Position numbers and translations under genes: made by a program. The notes below the pieces were generated by a model that was given only the letters and a program-made list of their open reading frames with translations, did no database searches and was not told the DNA's origin. From Fratercula arctica (taxonomy: Eukaryota; Chordata; Aves; Charadriiformes; Alcidae): a stretch of DNA of 64,000 nucleotides. The first letter of the stretch is position 1; every line of letters begins with the position of its first letter. Of this stretch, positions 50,743-61,200 are shown piece after piece. Location of the stretch: the NCBI GenBank assembly GCA_947846985.1, contig CANTUZ010000001.1, forward strand, positions 184,038,455-184,102,454. The letters are read 5' to 3'.

Positions 50743-53658
50743 CTAGAGCAGGTTACACAGGAACACGTCCAGGCGGGTTTTGAATGTCTCCAGAGATGGA
50801 GACTCCACCACCTCTCTGGGCAGCCTGTTCCAGTGCTCTGCCACCCTCAGGGTAAAGAAGTTCCTCCTCATGTTTAGGTGGAACTTCTTGTGCTCAAGTT
50901 TGTGCCCATTGCCTCTTGTCCTGTCCCCGGGCACTACTGAAAAGAGCCTGGTCCCATCCTCCTGACACCCACCCTTTAAGTATTTATAAGTGTTGATAAG
51001 ATCCCCCCTCAGCCATCTTTTTTCCAGACTGAAGAGACCCAAATCCCTCAGCCTTTCCTCATAAGAGAGGTGTTCCAGTCCCCTAATCATCTTGGTAGCC
51101 CTCTGCTGCACCCTTTCCAGCAGTTCCCTGTCCTTCTGGAACCGGGGAGCCCAGAACTGGACACAGTACTCCAGGTGTGGCCTCACCAATGCAGAGTAGA
51201 GGGGGAGGATGACCTCCCTTGACCTGCTGGCCACACTCTTTTTGATGCACCCCAGGATGCCATTGGCCTTCTTGGCCACAAGGGCACATTGCTGGCTCAT
51301 GGTCATCCTGTTGTCCACCAGGACTCCCAGGTCTCTTTCCACAGAGCTGCTCTCCAGCAGGTCAGCCCCCAACCTGTACTGGTGCATGGGGTTGTTCCTC
51401 CCCAGGTGCAGCACCCTACACTTGCCCTTGTTGAATTTCATAAGGTTTCTCTCTGCCCAGATCTCCAACCTGTCCAGGTCTCTCTGTATGGCAGCACAGC
51501 CCTCCGGTGTGTCAGCCGCCCCCCCCAGCTTTGTGTCATCAGCAAACTTGCTGAGGGTGCACTCTATCCCCTCATCCAGGTCATTGATGAATATATTGAA
51601 GAGGACTGGACCCAGTACTGACCCCTGGGGAACACCACTCGTCACTGGTCTCCAACTAGATTCTGTGCCCCTAATCACAAACCTCTGAGCTCTATCTTTC
51701 AACCAGTTTTCTATCCACCTTACTGTCCATTCATCTAACCCACACTTCCTAAGCTTCCCTATGAGGATGCTGTGGGAGACCGTGTCAAACGCCTTGCTTA
51801 AGTCAAGATAGACCACATCTACCGCCCTCCCCTCATCTACCCATCCAGTCATGCCATCGTAGAAGGCTATCAGATTAGTCAGACATGATTTCCCCTTGGT
51901 GAATCCATGCTGAGTACATCTGATAGCTTTCTTTTCCTCCACGTGCCTTGAGATGACGCCCAGAACGAGCTGTTCCATCATCTTTCCAGGGATGGAGGTG
52001 AGGCTGACCGGCCTGTAGTTCCCCGGCTCCTCCTTCTTGCCTTTTTTGAAGACTGGAGTGACATTAGCTTTCCTCCAGTCCTCAGGCACCTCGCCTGTTC
52101 TCCAGGACCTTTCAAAGATGATGGAGAGCGGCCCAGCAATGACTTCTGCCAGCTCCCTCAGCACTCTCGGGTGCATCCCATCGGGGCCCATGGACTTGTG
52201 AATATCTAAATGATCTAATTGATCCCTCACTCGCTCCTCCTCAACCCAAGGGAAGTTTTCTTCTTTCCCTGTTACTTTATTCAATGCCTGGGACTTCTGA
52301 GGGCTGGGCCGAGCAGAAAAGACCGAAGCAAAGAAGGCATTCAGTAACTCTGCCTTCTCCGCATCCTCCGTCACCATGACTCCTGTCTCATTCAGCAGTG
52401 GGCCCACAACTTCTCTGGTCTTCCTTTTGCTTCCAATATACTTGTAGAAGCTCTTTTTGTTGTGCTTGACGTCCCTAGCCAGGTCTAATTCCAAGGCGGC
52501 CTTGGCTTTCCTTGTTTCATCCCTGCACGCTCTGGTGGCATTCTTGTAATCCTCCCAAGGGGTCAGTCCCTTCTTCCACTTATTATGAACTTCCTTCTTC
52601 CACTTGAGCTTTTTCTGAAGCTCCCTGCTTAACCATGCAGGTCTCCTGCGTCCCTTGGCCGATTTCTTTCTCTTCGGGATGCACCGATCCTGAGCTTGGA
52701 GGAAGTGGTCTTTGAATATCAACCAGCTTTCTTGAGCCCCTTTGCCTTCCATAGCCCTAGCCCACGGGATCTCTCCAAGCAGTTTCTTGAAGAGGCCAAA
52801 GTTAGCCCTCCTGAAATCCAAGGTTGTAATTTTACTTCTTGTTGTTTTGTGGATAGTGCCCATGATCCTGAACTCAATCATTTCATGATCACTACAACCT
52901 AGGGTGCCCCCAACCTTAATGTCCTCCACCAATCCCTCTGTGTTTGTCAGTACCAGGTCTAGAAGTGCTCCTCTCCTTGTTGGCTCCTGTACCACCTGTG
53001 TCAAAAAGTTGTCATCAATGCACTGGAGGAGCCTCCTGGACTGCCCATGCCTGGCTGTGTGGTCTTCCCAGCAGATATCAGGGTGATTGAAGTCCCCCAT
53101 GAGAACCAGGGCCTGCAATTGCGAGGCTACCTTCAGTTGTCTGTAAAAAGCCTCATCAGTTTCCCCATCCTGATCAGGTGGCCTGTAATAAACACCCACA
53201 ACAGTGTCCCTCATATTTTCCTGTCCCTTAATCCTCACCCATAAGCTCTCGAACCGCTCTTCATCCGCCCCTAGTGAGAGCTCAATGCATTCCAAATGCT
53301 CTCTCACATAGAGTGCAATTACACCTCCCTGCCTTGCTGGTCTGTCTTTCCTGAAAAGGACATAGCCACCCATGACAGCATTCCAGTCATGCGAGTTGTC
53401 CCACCACATCTCAGTAATTGCAATGAGATCGTGGCCCCGCAACCGCACACAGACCTCCAGCTCTTCCTGCTTATTCCCCATGCTGCGTGCATTGGTGTAT
53501 AAGCATTTCAGAGAGGGAGTTGTGTGTGTAGTTTTGACCCTTGAGATGTGGTGTGCCTTCTGGCTTTCAGAAATACTGGCACACTGGCCCACAAGCGCTG
53601 AGCAACTACGCCCTGGCACCTCACCAGCAAGCCCAGTACCATCCCCACCCCCCTTCAA
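50743..53658 (-). CDS. CR1 ORF2: AP endonuclease-reverse transcriptase (intact, 971 codons)
   Basis: This is the polyprotein that nicks target DNA and reverse-transcribes the element RNA at the nick. The endonuclease domain is at about residues 50-265, with Asn56, Glu83, the Gly-Asp-Phe-Asn-His box at 188-192, Asp234 and the Ser-Asp-His end at 256-258. A Lys/Arg-rich linker runs at about 320-415. The reverse transcriptase spans about 470-750. Its motifs are Gly-Pro-Asp-Gly at 491-494, Tyr-Arg-Pro-Val-Ser-Leu at 548-553, Leu-Asp-Leu-Ser-Lys-Ala-Phe-Asp at 618-625, Pro-Gln-Gly-Ser at 677-680 and Phe-Ala-Asp-Asp at 705-708. The CR1-type C-terminus follows. No stop or frameshift is present. The listed start is a TTG; the first true ATG is codon 60 (53,481-53,479), which lies inside the endonuclease domain. 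The frame is open back to 53,676, overlapping ORF1 by about 14 bases in the -1 phase. Trp882 looks like a CpG mutation of Arg. Confidence 0.95.
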   Translation of the reverse strand: MKGGGDGTGLAGEVPGRSCSALVGQCASISESQKAHHISRVKTTHTTPSLKCLYTNARSMGNKQEELEVCVRLRGHDLIAITEMWWDNSHDWNAVMGGYVLFRKDRPARQGGVIALYVREHLECIELSLGADEERFESLWVRIKGQENMRDTVVGVYYRPPDQDGETDEAFYRQLKVASQLQALVLMGDFNHPDICWEDHTARHGQSRRLLQCIDDNFLTQVVQEPTRRGALLDLVLTNTEGLVEDIKVGGTLGCSDHEMIEFRIMGTIHKTTRSKITTLDFRRANFGLFKKLLGEIPWARAMEGKGAQESWLIFKDHFLQAQDRCIPKRKKSAKGRRRPAWLSRELQKKLKWKKEVHNKWKKGLTPWEDYKNATRACRDETRKAKAALELDLARDVKHNKKSFYKYIGSKRKTREVVGPLLNETGVMVTEDAEKAELLNAFFASVFSARPSPQKSQALNKVTGKEENFPWVEEERVRDQLDHLDIHKSMGPDGMHPRVLRELAEVIAGPLSIIFERSWRTGEVPEDWRKANVTPVFKKGKKEEPGNYRPVSLTSIPGKMMEQLVLGVISRHVEEKKAIRCTQHGFTKGKSCLTNLIAFYDGMTGWVDEGRAVDVVYLDLSKAFDTVSHSILIGKLRKCGLDEWTVRWIENWLKDRAQRFVIRGTESSWRPVTSGVPQGSVLGPVLFNIFINDLDEGIECTLSKFADDTKLGGAADTPEGCAAIQRDLDRLEIWAERNLMKFNKGKCRVLHLGRNNPMHQYRLGADLLESSSVERDLGVLVDNRMTMSQQCALVAKKANGILGCIKKSVASRSREVILPLYSALVRPHLEYCVQFWAPRFQKDRELLERVQQRATKMIRGLEHLSYEERLRDLGLFSLEKRWLRGDLINTYKYLKGGCQEDGTRLFSVVPGDRTRGNGHKLEHKKFHLNMRRNFFTLRVAEHWNRLPREVVESPSLETFKTRLDVFLCNLL

Positions 53659-53660
53659 AT

Positions 53661-54785
53661 CTAGCTTAAAGCCCTCTCAATGAGTCCTGATAACTCTTGT
53701 CCTAGAACCCTTTTTCCCCTGGAGGTCAAGGTATTCCTGCCTGTTACCAGCAGGCCAGGCGTTTTGTAGATCAGGCCATGATCAAAGAACCCAAAGTCCT
53801 GCCGGCAGCACCAAGCTCGAAGCCAGGCATTGATCTGCTGGCTCCTCCTATTTACCCCCTCATCATTCCCCGCAACAGGGGGGATAGACGAGAACACAAC
53901 TTGCGCTCCTGATCCCTTGACCAGGCGTCCCAGGGTCTTGAAATCTTTCTTCATTGCCCTTGAACTTCTTCTTGTTACCTCGTCACTGCCTACCTGAAAG
54001 AGCAAAAGTGGATAGTAGTCTGAGGGCCGTACCAGGGAAGGAAGCATCCTCTTCACGTCCTTGACCCGGGCCCCAGGGAGGCAGCAGACCTCCCTATGTA
54101 CCGGGTCCGGCCTGCATATTGGGCCTTCCGCTCCCTTCAGTAATGAGTCACCTATGACAAGGACCCGTCTTTTCTTCCTTACCGCAGAGGTTTTGATGCA
54201 GGGGGAGGTCTGACTAGACCTTGCTGACGGCTCCAAGGTAGGAGAAGTAGGAGAAATATTGTGCTCATCATCATCCAGGTTCCTCTGTAGAGCACTGTAC
54301 CTGTTAAATAATGGCACCTGGGAAGATGGGGTAGTCGCCGGGCAGTCTCGAGTGCGGCGCCTGTTGCGTCGTGCAGGAACTACCTGCCATTGCCCCCTGT
54401 CCTCCAGGTTACTGCCTTCAGTTGAGGTGACAGAGGATAGGGAGCTCTCTGTTGCAGGGGTTCTATCTGCCTGCTGGGTTTCTGTCACGGGATGCAGGAT
54501 TTTACTCCAGGAATCTATCTCCCTCTCGCATTCCCTGATGCTCCTCAATCTACTTACCTCCTCCCTGAGCTCCATGACTAATTGGAGAAGATCCTCTACC
54601 TGGGCACATCTCCTACAGGCATGCCCATCATTGCCATCCGACACTGGCGTAAGAGCAGGGCATACCCTACAGCCTGATGTCTGTGTGGTAGCATGTTCCC
54701 ACAAGAGTACCGTCTGAGAGGCGGCATCAGACCTGGTGGTTGTGGAGCTCATGGCCGCCACAGTCATCTTGCGAGTAGTTACCAT
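53661..54785 (-). CDS. CR1 ORF1: nucleic-acid-binding protein with SGNH/esterase-like domain (intact, 374 codons)
   Basis: In CR1, ORF1 makes the RNA-binding partner of the ORF2 enzyme. A CxxC pair is visible (Cys39, Cys42 and Cys57, Cys60), a possible zinc-binding or PHD-like module as described for CR1 ORF1. A heptad-like coiled coil lies at about 61-92, followed by a Ser/Thr/Pro- and Arg-rich linker. An SGNH-hydrolase-like domain occupies about 206-370. It keeps the nucleophile motif Ile-Gly-Asp-Ser (Ser214) and Leu-Pro-Gly-Ala-Arg (Gly238). The usual Gly-Thr-Asn-Asp is Gly-Ser-Asp-Glu (266-269). The usual Asp-Gly-x-His is Gly-Arg-Asn-Thr (349-352), so the Asn and the Asp/His catalytic positions appear replaced. 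The ATG at 54,785 has G at -3 and G at +4, a good vertebrate start context. It ends in TAG, just ahead of ORF2. Confidence 0.92.
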   Translation of the reverse strand: MVTTRKMTVAAMSSTTTRSDAASQTVLLWEHATTQTSGCRVCPALTPVSDGNDGHACRRCAQVEDLLQLVMELREEVSRLRSIRECEREIDSWSKILHPVTETQQADRTPATESSLSSVTSTEGSNLEDRGQWQVVPARRNRRRTRDCPATTPSSQVPLFNRYSALQRNLDDDEHNISPTSPTLEPSARSSQTSPCIKTSAVRKKRRVLVIGDSLLKGAEGPICRPDPVHREVCCLPGARVKDVKRMLPSLVRPSDYYPLLLFQVGSDEVTRRSSRAMKKDFKTLGRLVKGSGAQVVFSSIPPVAGNDEGVNRRSQQINAWLRAWCCRQDFGFFDHGLIYKTPGLLVTGRNTLTSRGKRVLGQELSGLIERALS

Positions 54786-55210
54786 CGCTACCTGGCCGGG
54801 TTAGCAGTCTTTCAGCTCTATCCTGCACGAACTGCTGTGCAGACAGCTGTGATTGGACTGGTGTGTCACACCCTGCTTGGCCGCCCCCCTTCTCCAGCCC
54901 AGGAAGTACCCTCTTGTTGTGGTGCACCTGGGTAGTTCCTCGGGTCACACCCAGGGAACACCCACTTCCAGCTCATTTGCTCAGTGCTCCCAAAGGGCTG
55001 CTTTTATGAGGGGGGAGAGTGGTCCCACCCCCTGCTCGTTAACACCTGCCGCCGGGGGTGGTGGCTCCGCCCTCTGCTCCTCAGCTGCCCCCGCCCCCCA
55101 GAAGTGCTGGGTACCGGCTCGGGCTGGCCCCTTTTCCTGGCTTTAAAAGCCTCGAAAAACGAGCCCCAGGCCGACCCTTCTTTGCTGCGATTTCCTTCCC
55201 CAGCATGGAT
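54786..55210 (-). promoter_or_regulatory. CR1 5' UTR / presumed internal promoter
   Basis: A GC- and CpG-rich block sits upstream of ORF1 within AT-rich DNA. A LINE must carry its own promoter in this region, so the role is inferred from family knowledge. On the minus strand a TTTTAAAGCC block and an ATAAAAGCAGCCC block lie at about 55,140 and 55,010. A small perfect stem CTCG-AAAAA-CGAG lies at 55,151-55,163. No initiation site can be fixed. Confidence 0.6.
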
Positions 55211-58200
55211 TTTCCTGCACTGGAGCTGATCTCCTCCTTCATTCACTTCATTAAATCTTCCATATTTTTTGATTCTCTGAGAGATGGCTGCCTTGAATGA
55301 TAAAAAACTGGAGAGAATATTTATGTTTACAGGATCACGATCCCCAGCAGTGACCCCAGTTCTCTTGGGTTTCAAGACAAAATAAAGCCAAAGCCTTGAA
55401 GCTCACAGCGATGTCCATTCCATGACAGATTAGTTTCTGTTGGAGGTGAGACACTGGGTGACATCTCTATCGGAAGGTGACTGGATATTTCTATTTAGGG
55501 AATGAGGAGCTGTTTAACCTGCTTTTTGTATTCTATAAAAACTCTAGCATTGAAGAAGGTCTGGTAGATATTCCTTTCTTTAGGAACAGTCTAGAGCGGT
55601 ATCACCAGACTTGAAGAGACGTGCTCCAGGCAAGACAGATTCATCCAAGTTCTGCAGCAGACAAGCAATTTGATAACTAGTGAAGAAAAAATGGTGCTGG
55701 CAAGAGACCAGACCCCAGCACTGACCTTGGCAGAGACAGAGATACCTCTTTCAACTTATACTGTAAAGACCTTCAGCCATGATCAGATAACAGATATGTT
55801 GATTGTAAACAGAAACCATTAGAGAATGACACAACTACTTTCAAGAAAAAGGTTTAAAAGTCATTTAGGATAACATCAGAGCAAACTATTTTAATGAAAA
55901 GACTATGTAGTAGCATCATGTTTTCCACATGAAATAGCCACACTCACATTCCCTCGAGATCTGGTATAAGGTTTTCAACATGAAGTTAAAAGTGCTGTCA
56001 GTTTCCCTCATATACAGAGGAACAAATTGTGCTCCTCCATGGTACAGGGATCAGAACAGTACACAAAGGCATTTGTTAAAATCTTTCCAACCACCAGCTA
56101 TAATAATTATTTTTTTCAAAGGATACTCAGCTTGAATGCTACTGATCATCTTCCTGAGGTCTTCTCAGTATGGGAAAGATGTAGGAAGAGTTTGGCTGGC
56201 TCAGAAGAATTTCCTTCATGACTAGTGCTACTCAATTCTGGGCAATGTTATGAGAAAGCCACTGGATCTCTGTAGAGGAAAGGAGATGACTTTGCTTTTT
56301 GCCAAAAAAAAAAGCCTCCCTCAGCGTAACTTTTTTTACTACAGATGTCCTTCACCTCTGTCCCACTCAACTAATTTAGTCCACAGATGGCAGAAGTACT
56401 TGTTAACAAGAGAGAGCTTTTCCCTGTCAAAATAGTTCAGGTCAGAAACTGAATTATAAAAGAAATGATCTTGAGTTCAGGCAGCAAAAAGAAGATTTCA
56501 ACTGCTGTTGGAAACCAAAATATAGAGAGGTCTACATGAAAGACTTGGTCTATGTGGAAATAAAGTTCCTTTGGAGATTTCTTTTTTGAAAAAAGAACAT
56601 AGTTTTGCACTGGATACAAAAGAGGTTATAAAGAATTTATTCAATGTTTCTAGGGAACCTGTGAAATATTCTTGTTTATCCTTTGATTTGTATTGCAATG
56701 GCATACTGGTTATAGATAAGTTTAGAAGTCCGTTTTTAAAGGAATAATCTATCTGTAATCTTCTGTTCTTAATTAGGTACATTTTATCATGTCCTTGTGT
56801 GTTTTGGTGAATAGAAATGGACCTAAGCATGTGTTTAAGAACTTTATTAAACTGTAAACTCACCCTATTTCTTGGTTACTTGTTGTTAAATAATATGAAT
56901 AGTTTCTTGAACAAAGCCTAAAGGAGCAATATTCACCTACATAAGCAAGCCAGAGTGAAGGATGAAATGAGTCCTTTAACTATTTTCAGCTTTTTAGAAA
57001 AAAAATCACAACTGGATACAACTGGTAGGGAAAAAGAGCTGCAATGCATAGATCAGAAGGATCAAAGAACTTTTTAAAAAAATAAACAAACCCAAACCTT
57101 TTCCCCCAGGGACTATTGGACATGCACACAAGGGAAGGAATGGATCATCTCTCATCTTTGAAAGGGCAATTCGTTAAGCTAAGCTAATGATTGGATAAAG
57201 TTGAGAATTCTGGATTGCAGCTACTTACTTTGAATCCAGTCTACAGATACAGGTTTGAGCTCAGAACAAAGTAATTTTATAATTTTCTTTATAAGCATAA
57301 ACACTGGTTGAAAAAATGCATGCCTATTTTCATCAGTCCTTTCTAGGATCAATAAATGTATGTATTGAACGCTTTAATACTTGCATTTGATTTTTTCGTG
57401 TTGTATCTTTTGACTAATAGTGGTATAGAAGTAAATAGCAATTTTGCAGCCCAATATTTCTTTTAATTCATCCTGGGAACTGGGAGAAGAGGAACAATAG
57501 AATGACAATGCAGAGCAACCTATGTTCTAAATATAGCTTTCTTTCCTCACTATTATTAAAACATGTTTGCAACTTATAACTGATTTTGGATGAAAGGGGA
57601 TAAAATCTATGATCTGTTAGATTCTGTGATGCCAGTAAATAGCCTGCCAATTCCCACTCTGTGAATGTGTTACAGCAGCACAATGTCCCCTGACGCTGGC
57701 TGGAAAGTCAAACTACAATTACTTACCAGACAGAGAAACTACTGAGGTACAGTGCAGCATTCTCTTTGATTTTTGTGGTAAATTATTAAAGACCACAATA
57801 GAAGTAGAGCCCTGTTAATAACAAAACTATCGAAGGACTGCATATAATTCTTCCCATCTCTCCTTCTGGAAGATGTTTTTCATATTTAGTTTGACTTTTA
57901 TAACATTGCTTATAAAACAGTATCCCCTCTAAAATAGTGTTCCAACAATCAATTATCTCTTTCCAGTAAAACCAGGCTTCCCTAAAGATATTAACAACTG
58001 TAAAGACTGCAAGCAAGAAGTCTGCTCTGCACACACATGGATTGTATACTGTCTTGGCTTTTATAGGGAACAGAAGACCTGGTAGTGTGTGTTGAGCTAA
58101 TGAGGTCCCCAGGGTCTCCTGATACTGACTGAATAATGTTTTGGTATCTAGGGTCTCTTTCTCATCTGGAAACTATGGAACAAGGCAAGCACTGAAAATC

Positions 58201-61200
58201 ATTGCTGGATTTTCTTTAAATTTCCTGACGGGTTTAATAAGTCTGTGCTACTGTGCTAAACTTTTCATTAAGCTGATATATATTTTTCAGATATTTGTAC
58301 AGCATTTTTTCTGCAGTGACTCTCCATTTGAAAAAGATATTCACGACAGGCCCACAGTATTGTAGTAGGATCAGATGGGATAATGAAGGGAATATGTACT
58401 CTTGGAAAGATCTGGCAACACTGTGGATTTTTGCAGGAAAAGGCAAAGCAATGTTACATGAAACTCAGTGTAATTTACTTATTAGCACATAATCCACCTG
58501 AATAGTTCATTTAAGAGCCTGCAGAGTGCTTAGACACATTTGCTAAACAGAAATTGATGCTTAAGACTTTTGTTCCTCCTGTCTGATCAAGTGCATTGGC
58601 CTCAAGGAGTACTTTGTGGGCTTTCTTCTCCAATCTGATTTAATGAAGGGAAGACTCCCATTGCCCTTTTATTCTTAAATTGAACTCTACATCTTTACTT
58701 TCCAGATGGTCTTGGGCTTTGGCCCTTGGAAGATTTCAGTATCTCAGGAGACTTCTCATGGGACATGCTCTTGGCCCATTGAAAGCCCCCTCTGCATCTT
58801 CCCACCTGCCCCTTGTCAGGAAACTCCTGTGGTTCTTGTCCTGCCCAGCTGCTCCCTTCCCTCTTGCTGCACAGCGCAGGGAGGAGAGGGGGTATGCGAG
58901 ATGTGCCTTCCCCCTCACTTATTCATAACCTTCTTTTCAATGTAGAAAGAAACCCCTTTGCTACTAATTGTTTTGAGATCACTGCAGGGAGAACCGGGGG
59001 GCTGACGGCCTGTTTCCCTCACCCATGCAACCTCTGCTCAGGCAAGGCAGCTTTGCCTTCTGCAGACCGGCCTTTCAGATGATGTAAAGGTACATAGCTC
59101 CCTTAAAATTAATTAAATTTAAATCGACTTACGCAACTGAGAATTTGGCTGCCTGCTGAATTTGCAATGAGTCCCTCACTTTCGTGCGACTCTAATGGAT
59201 GCCCATGATCTAATAAAGTAGCTGCTCTTTGCACAGCAATTTGGAGCGAAGAGCTTCTGCTGAAAGGCAGCTCCTGCTGTCAGGCTCCAGAGGTGGCTAC
59301 CAGCAGTGGAGCCAGCCCTCCCTGTCGCCCCTGCATATCTCTGCCTCCATCACCACTCCTGTTGCTGGCTCAGCAGAGCCCTGGAGGAGCTGGGAAAGGG
59401 AGAGGAGAGCTGGAGATGGGCAGGAGGAGGAGCCGACCCTTCCCAGAGGGGACACATAACACCAGTAATCAAGAGCACTGAGAGGTTATATGGGTTGATG
59501 TACCTTCTCCTTTCCTTCCAGGCAGCAATTAACTAGATATTTACAGTCTTTCCCAGAATCACAGGGTTTCCTCTGTGGATTCAGGAAGCAGAAGATGGGG
59601 ACTAACAGCTAAAAGATGTTTCTCATGCTACACAAAATAGAGCTGTTATCTTTGTTAATTTTTACCAGTTTGCTGGTGTAGTAAGTGCATGCTCAGCGCT
59701 GAAGATGGATTAGAATATGTCTCTGAAGGCAGAAACTGTTTTGACGGTACTCTGACTGGATTTTGGCAGTAGAGCCCTTGGTGCGTCATTGCCAATTTCT
59801 CTGTGTCGCTTTGCAGTAAGTGACACTTCCTCCAGCTCGTCTCTGGTTAAAATTCACAGAGGCTTCCAAAGAAAGCTTTCCAAAGATCAGCGCTCCGCTT
59901 TGCATTGCGGACTTTGTCAGAAACATCCCTGCGCAGATTGGTGGAACAGCTGATCCCCACATGGCAGAACATTTACGCATGCAGTTATAGACACGTTTAA
60001 GCGTATTTCCAAATGCTTTGATGAATCTGGCCTGTTGTTTGATCCTAAGGGCTGCTGAAGGAAATGAGTTATCCAAGTCTGGTCTTTGGCTGGAAACTTG
60101 GGTGAAATTTTGTTTTTCTGAATAGATGTAGAAAGCTAGCAAAGCACAGGCGTGGGTTGAGTATTCAAACCTCGGAGGGTAGGATTTGACCTGTAACATG
60201 TAGACTTGTAATTCTCTATCATAAGAACCAAAAACCATCCAGTTATTGAACTGTTGTTTTGGGGAGGTAAACAAGCTACATGGATTTGGGGAATACGGTG
60301 CATGCCTGTAAATATATTTGTTTGTTTCCTCTTAAGAAAGGACTATTCTGCCAACAATAAAGCTGTTAAAAATAAACTTTGATTCTTGCAGTTTTCCTTC
60401 ACTGTAACCATACTGAGATATTAGAAAATGCTGGGGACCCTATGGAAATGGCTGCAATTATTTATTTTTATTTATTATTAATAAAGCTAACTTTTTCGTC
60501 CAAATCTACTGCATGGTAGAGATTACAATGGCTTTTTGTATTCCTTCAAAAATCTCAGACAACAATCCAATCCCACTCAAATCTATCACAATACTCTTAA
60601 CAAAGAATATATAAAAGCTAATTTCTACAGTTCTTTTAATTTTCTTTCTCATTTCTGTTTTCAAAGAGTCTAATGACTGCAGAAAGAAGGATTAGGATTC
60701 AAAAGTGCTTTTTTTTACTATTTTTTTTTATTTATGTAGGGTTTTTTGCTTTTTATGGTGGGGTAAGACTGATTCTATTAGGATGGCTTCAAATGGGGTT
60801 TCTGTGTGCTTAAAGTTAAGTATACACAGAAATATCCTTCTGTTTTAGGAAATTAATATAGGACCCTATTATGCTCGTAGGCATTCTTGAGTTGTTTATT
60901 GTAAGTGATTTTTTTAAAGTCTTTTTCCCTGTTCACACCATATCAACTGTCACATAGAAAAAGGAACAATTTCCTATCTCTGCAAATGAATAAAAATGAA
61001 GATATTCCAAAAGGTAAAACTTTCAGATCCTGGGAAAGAAACACTGGCTATTATACAGTGCCCACATTTCTCTGCTGTATTGTCTCTGGCTGGGAGCAAA
61101 GATGATAAGTAAATCCAGAGTCAGCTCTACCACACCCTTGGAATCCCTACGTGTTTTGAATATTTTCTGTACCATTTCAGCAAACAGCTAGCAGCTAAAT

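Larger units (their letters stand above)
50656..55210 (-). mobile_element. full-length CR1 LINE with two intact ORFs
   Basis: The element is about 4.5 kb, the usual full length for CR1. Reading the minus strand in order: a GC-rich 5' region of about 0.4 kb, ORF1 (54,785-53,661), ORF2 (53,658-50,743), a roughly 60-base 3' UTR, and a tail of three-plus octamers (TTCTATGG/TTCTATGA, 50,656-50,684). GC content and CpG density are far above the flanks, and the CpGs are largely undecayed, which indicates youth. The 3' end is sharp. The 5' end is judged only from the drop in GC near 55,200 and is uncertain by perhaps 100 bases. No target-site duplication could be fixed because of this. Confidence 0.95.

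Noticed and set aside
51209..51688. 159-codon plus-strand frame and other plus-strand frames across 50.7-55.4 kb
   Set aside because: These are shadows on the opposite strand of the GC-rich CR1 ORF1 and ORF2.
53650..53676. T-TTA-AGC-TAG at the ORF1/ORF2 junction as a true -1 frameshift signal
   Set aside because: It departs from the X-XXY-YYZ rule at one position, and no downstream pseudoknot could be identified by eye. It is kept only as a possibility within the ORF2 start finding.
58680..59536. Overlapping 60-89-codon frames in GC-richer blocks, considered as an exon or CpG island
   Set aside because: CpG is not enriched enough for an island, all three frames are about equally open, and no splice-bounded or conserved-looking reading is visible.
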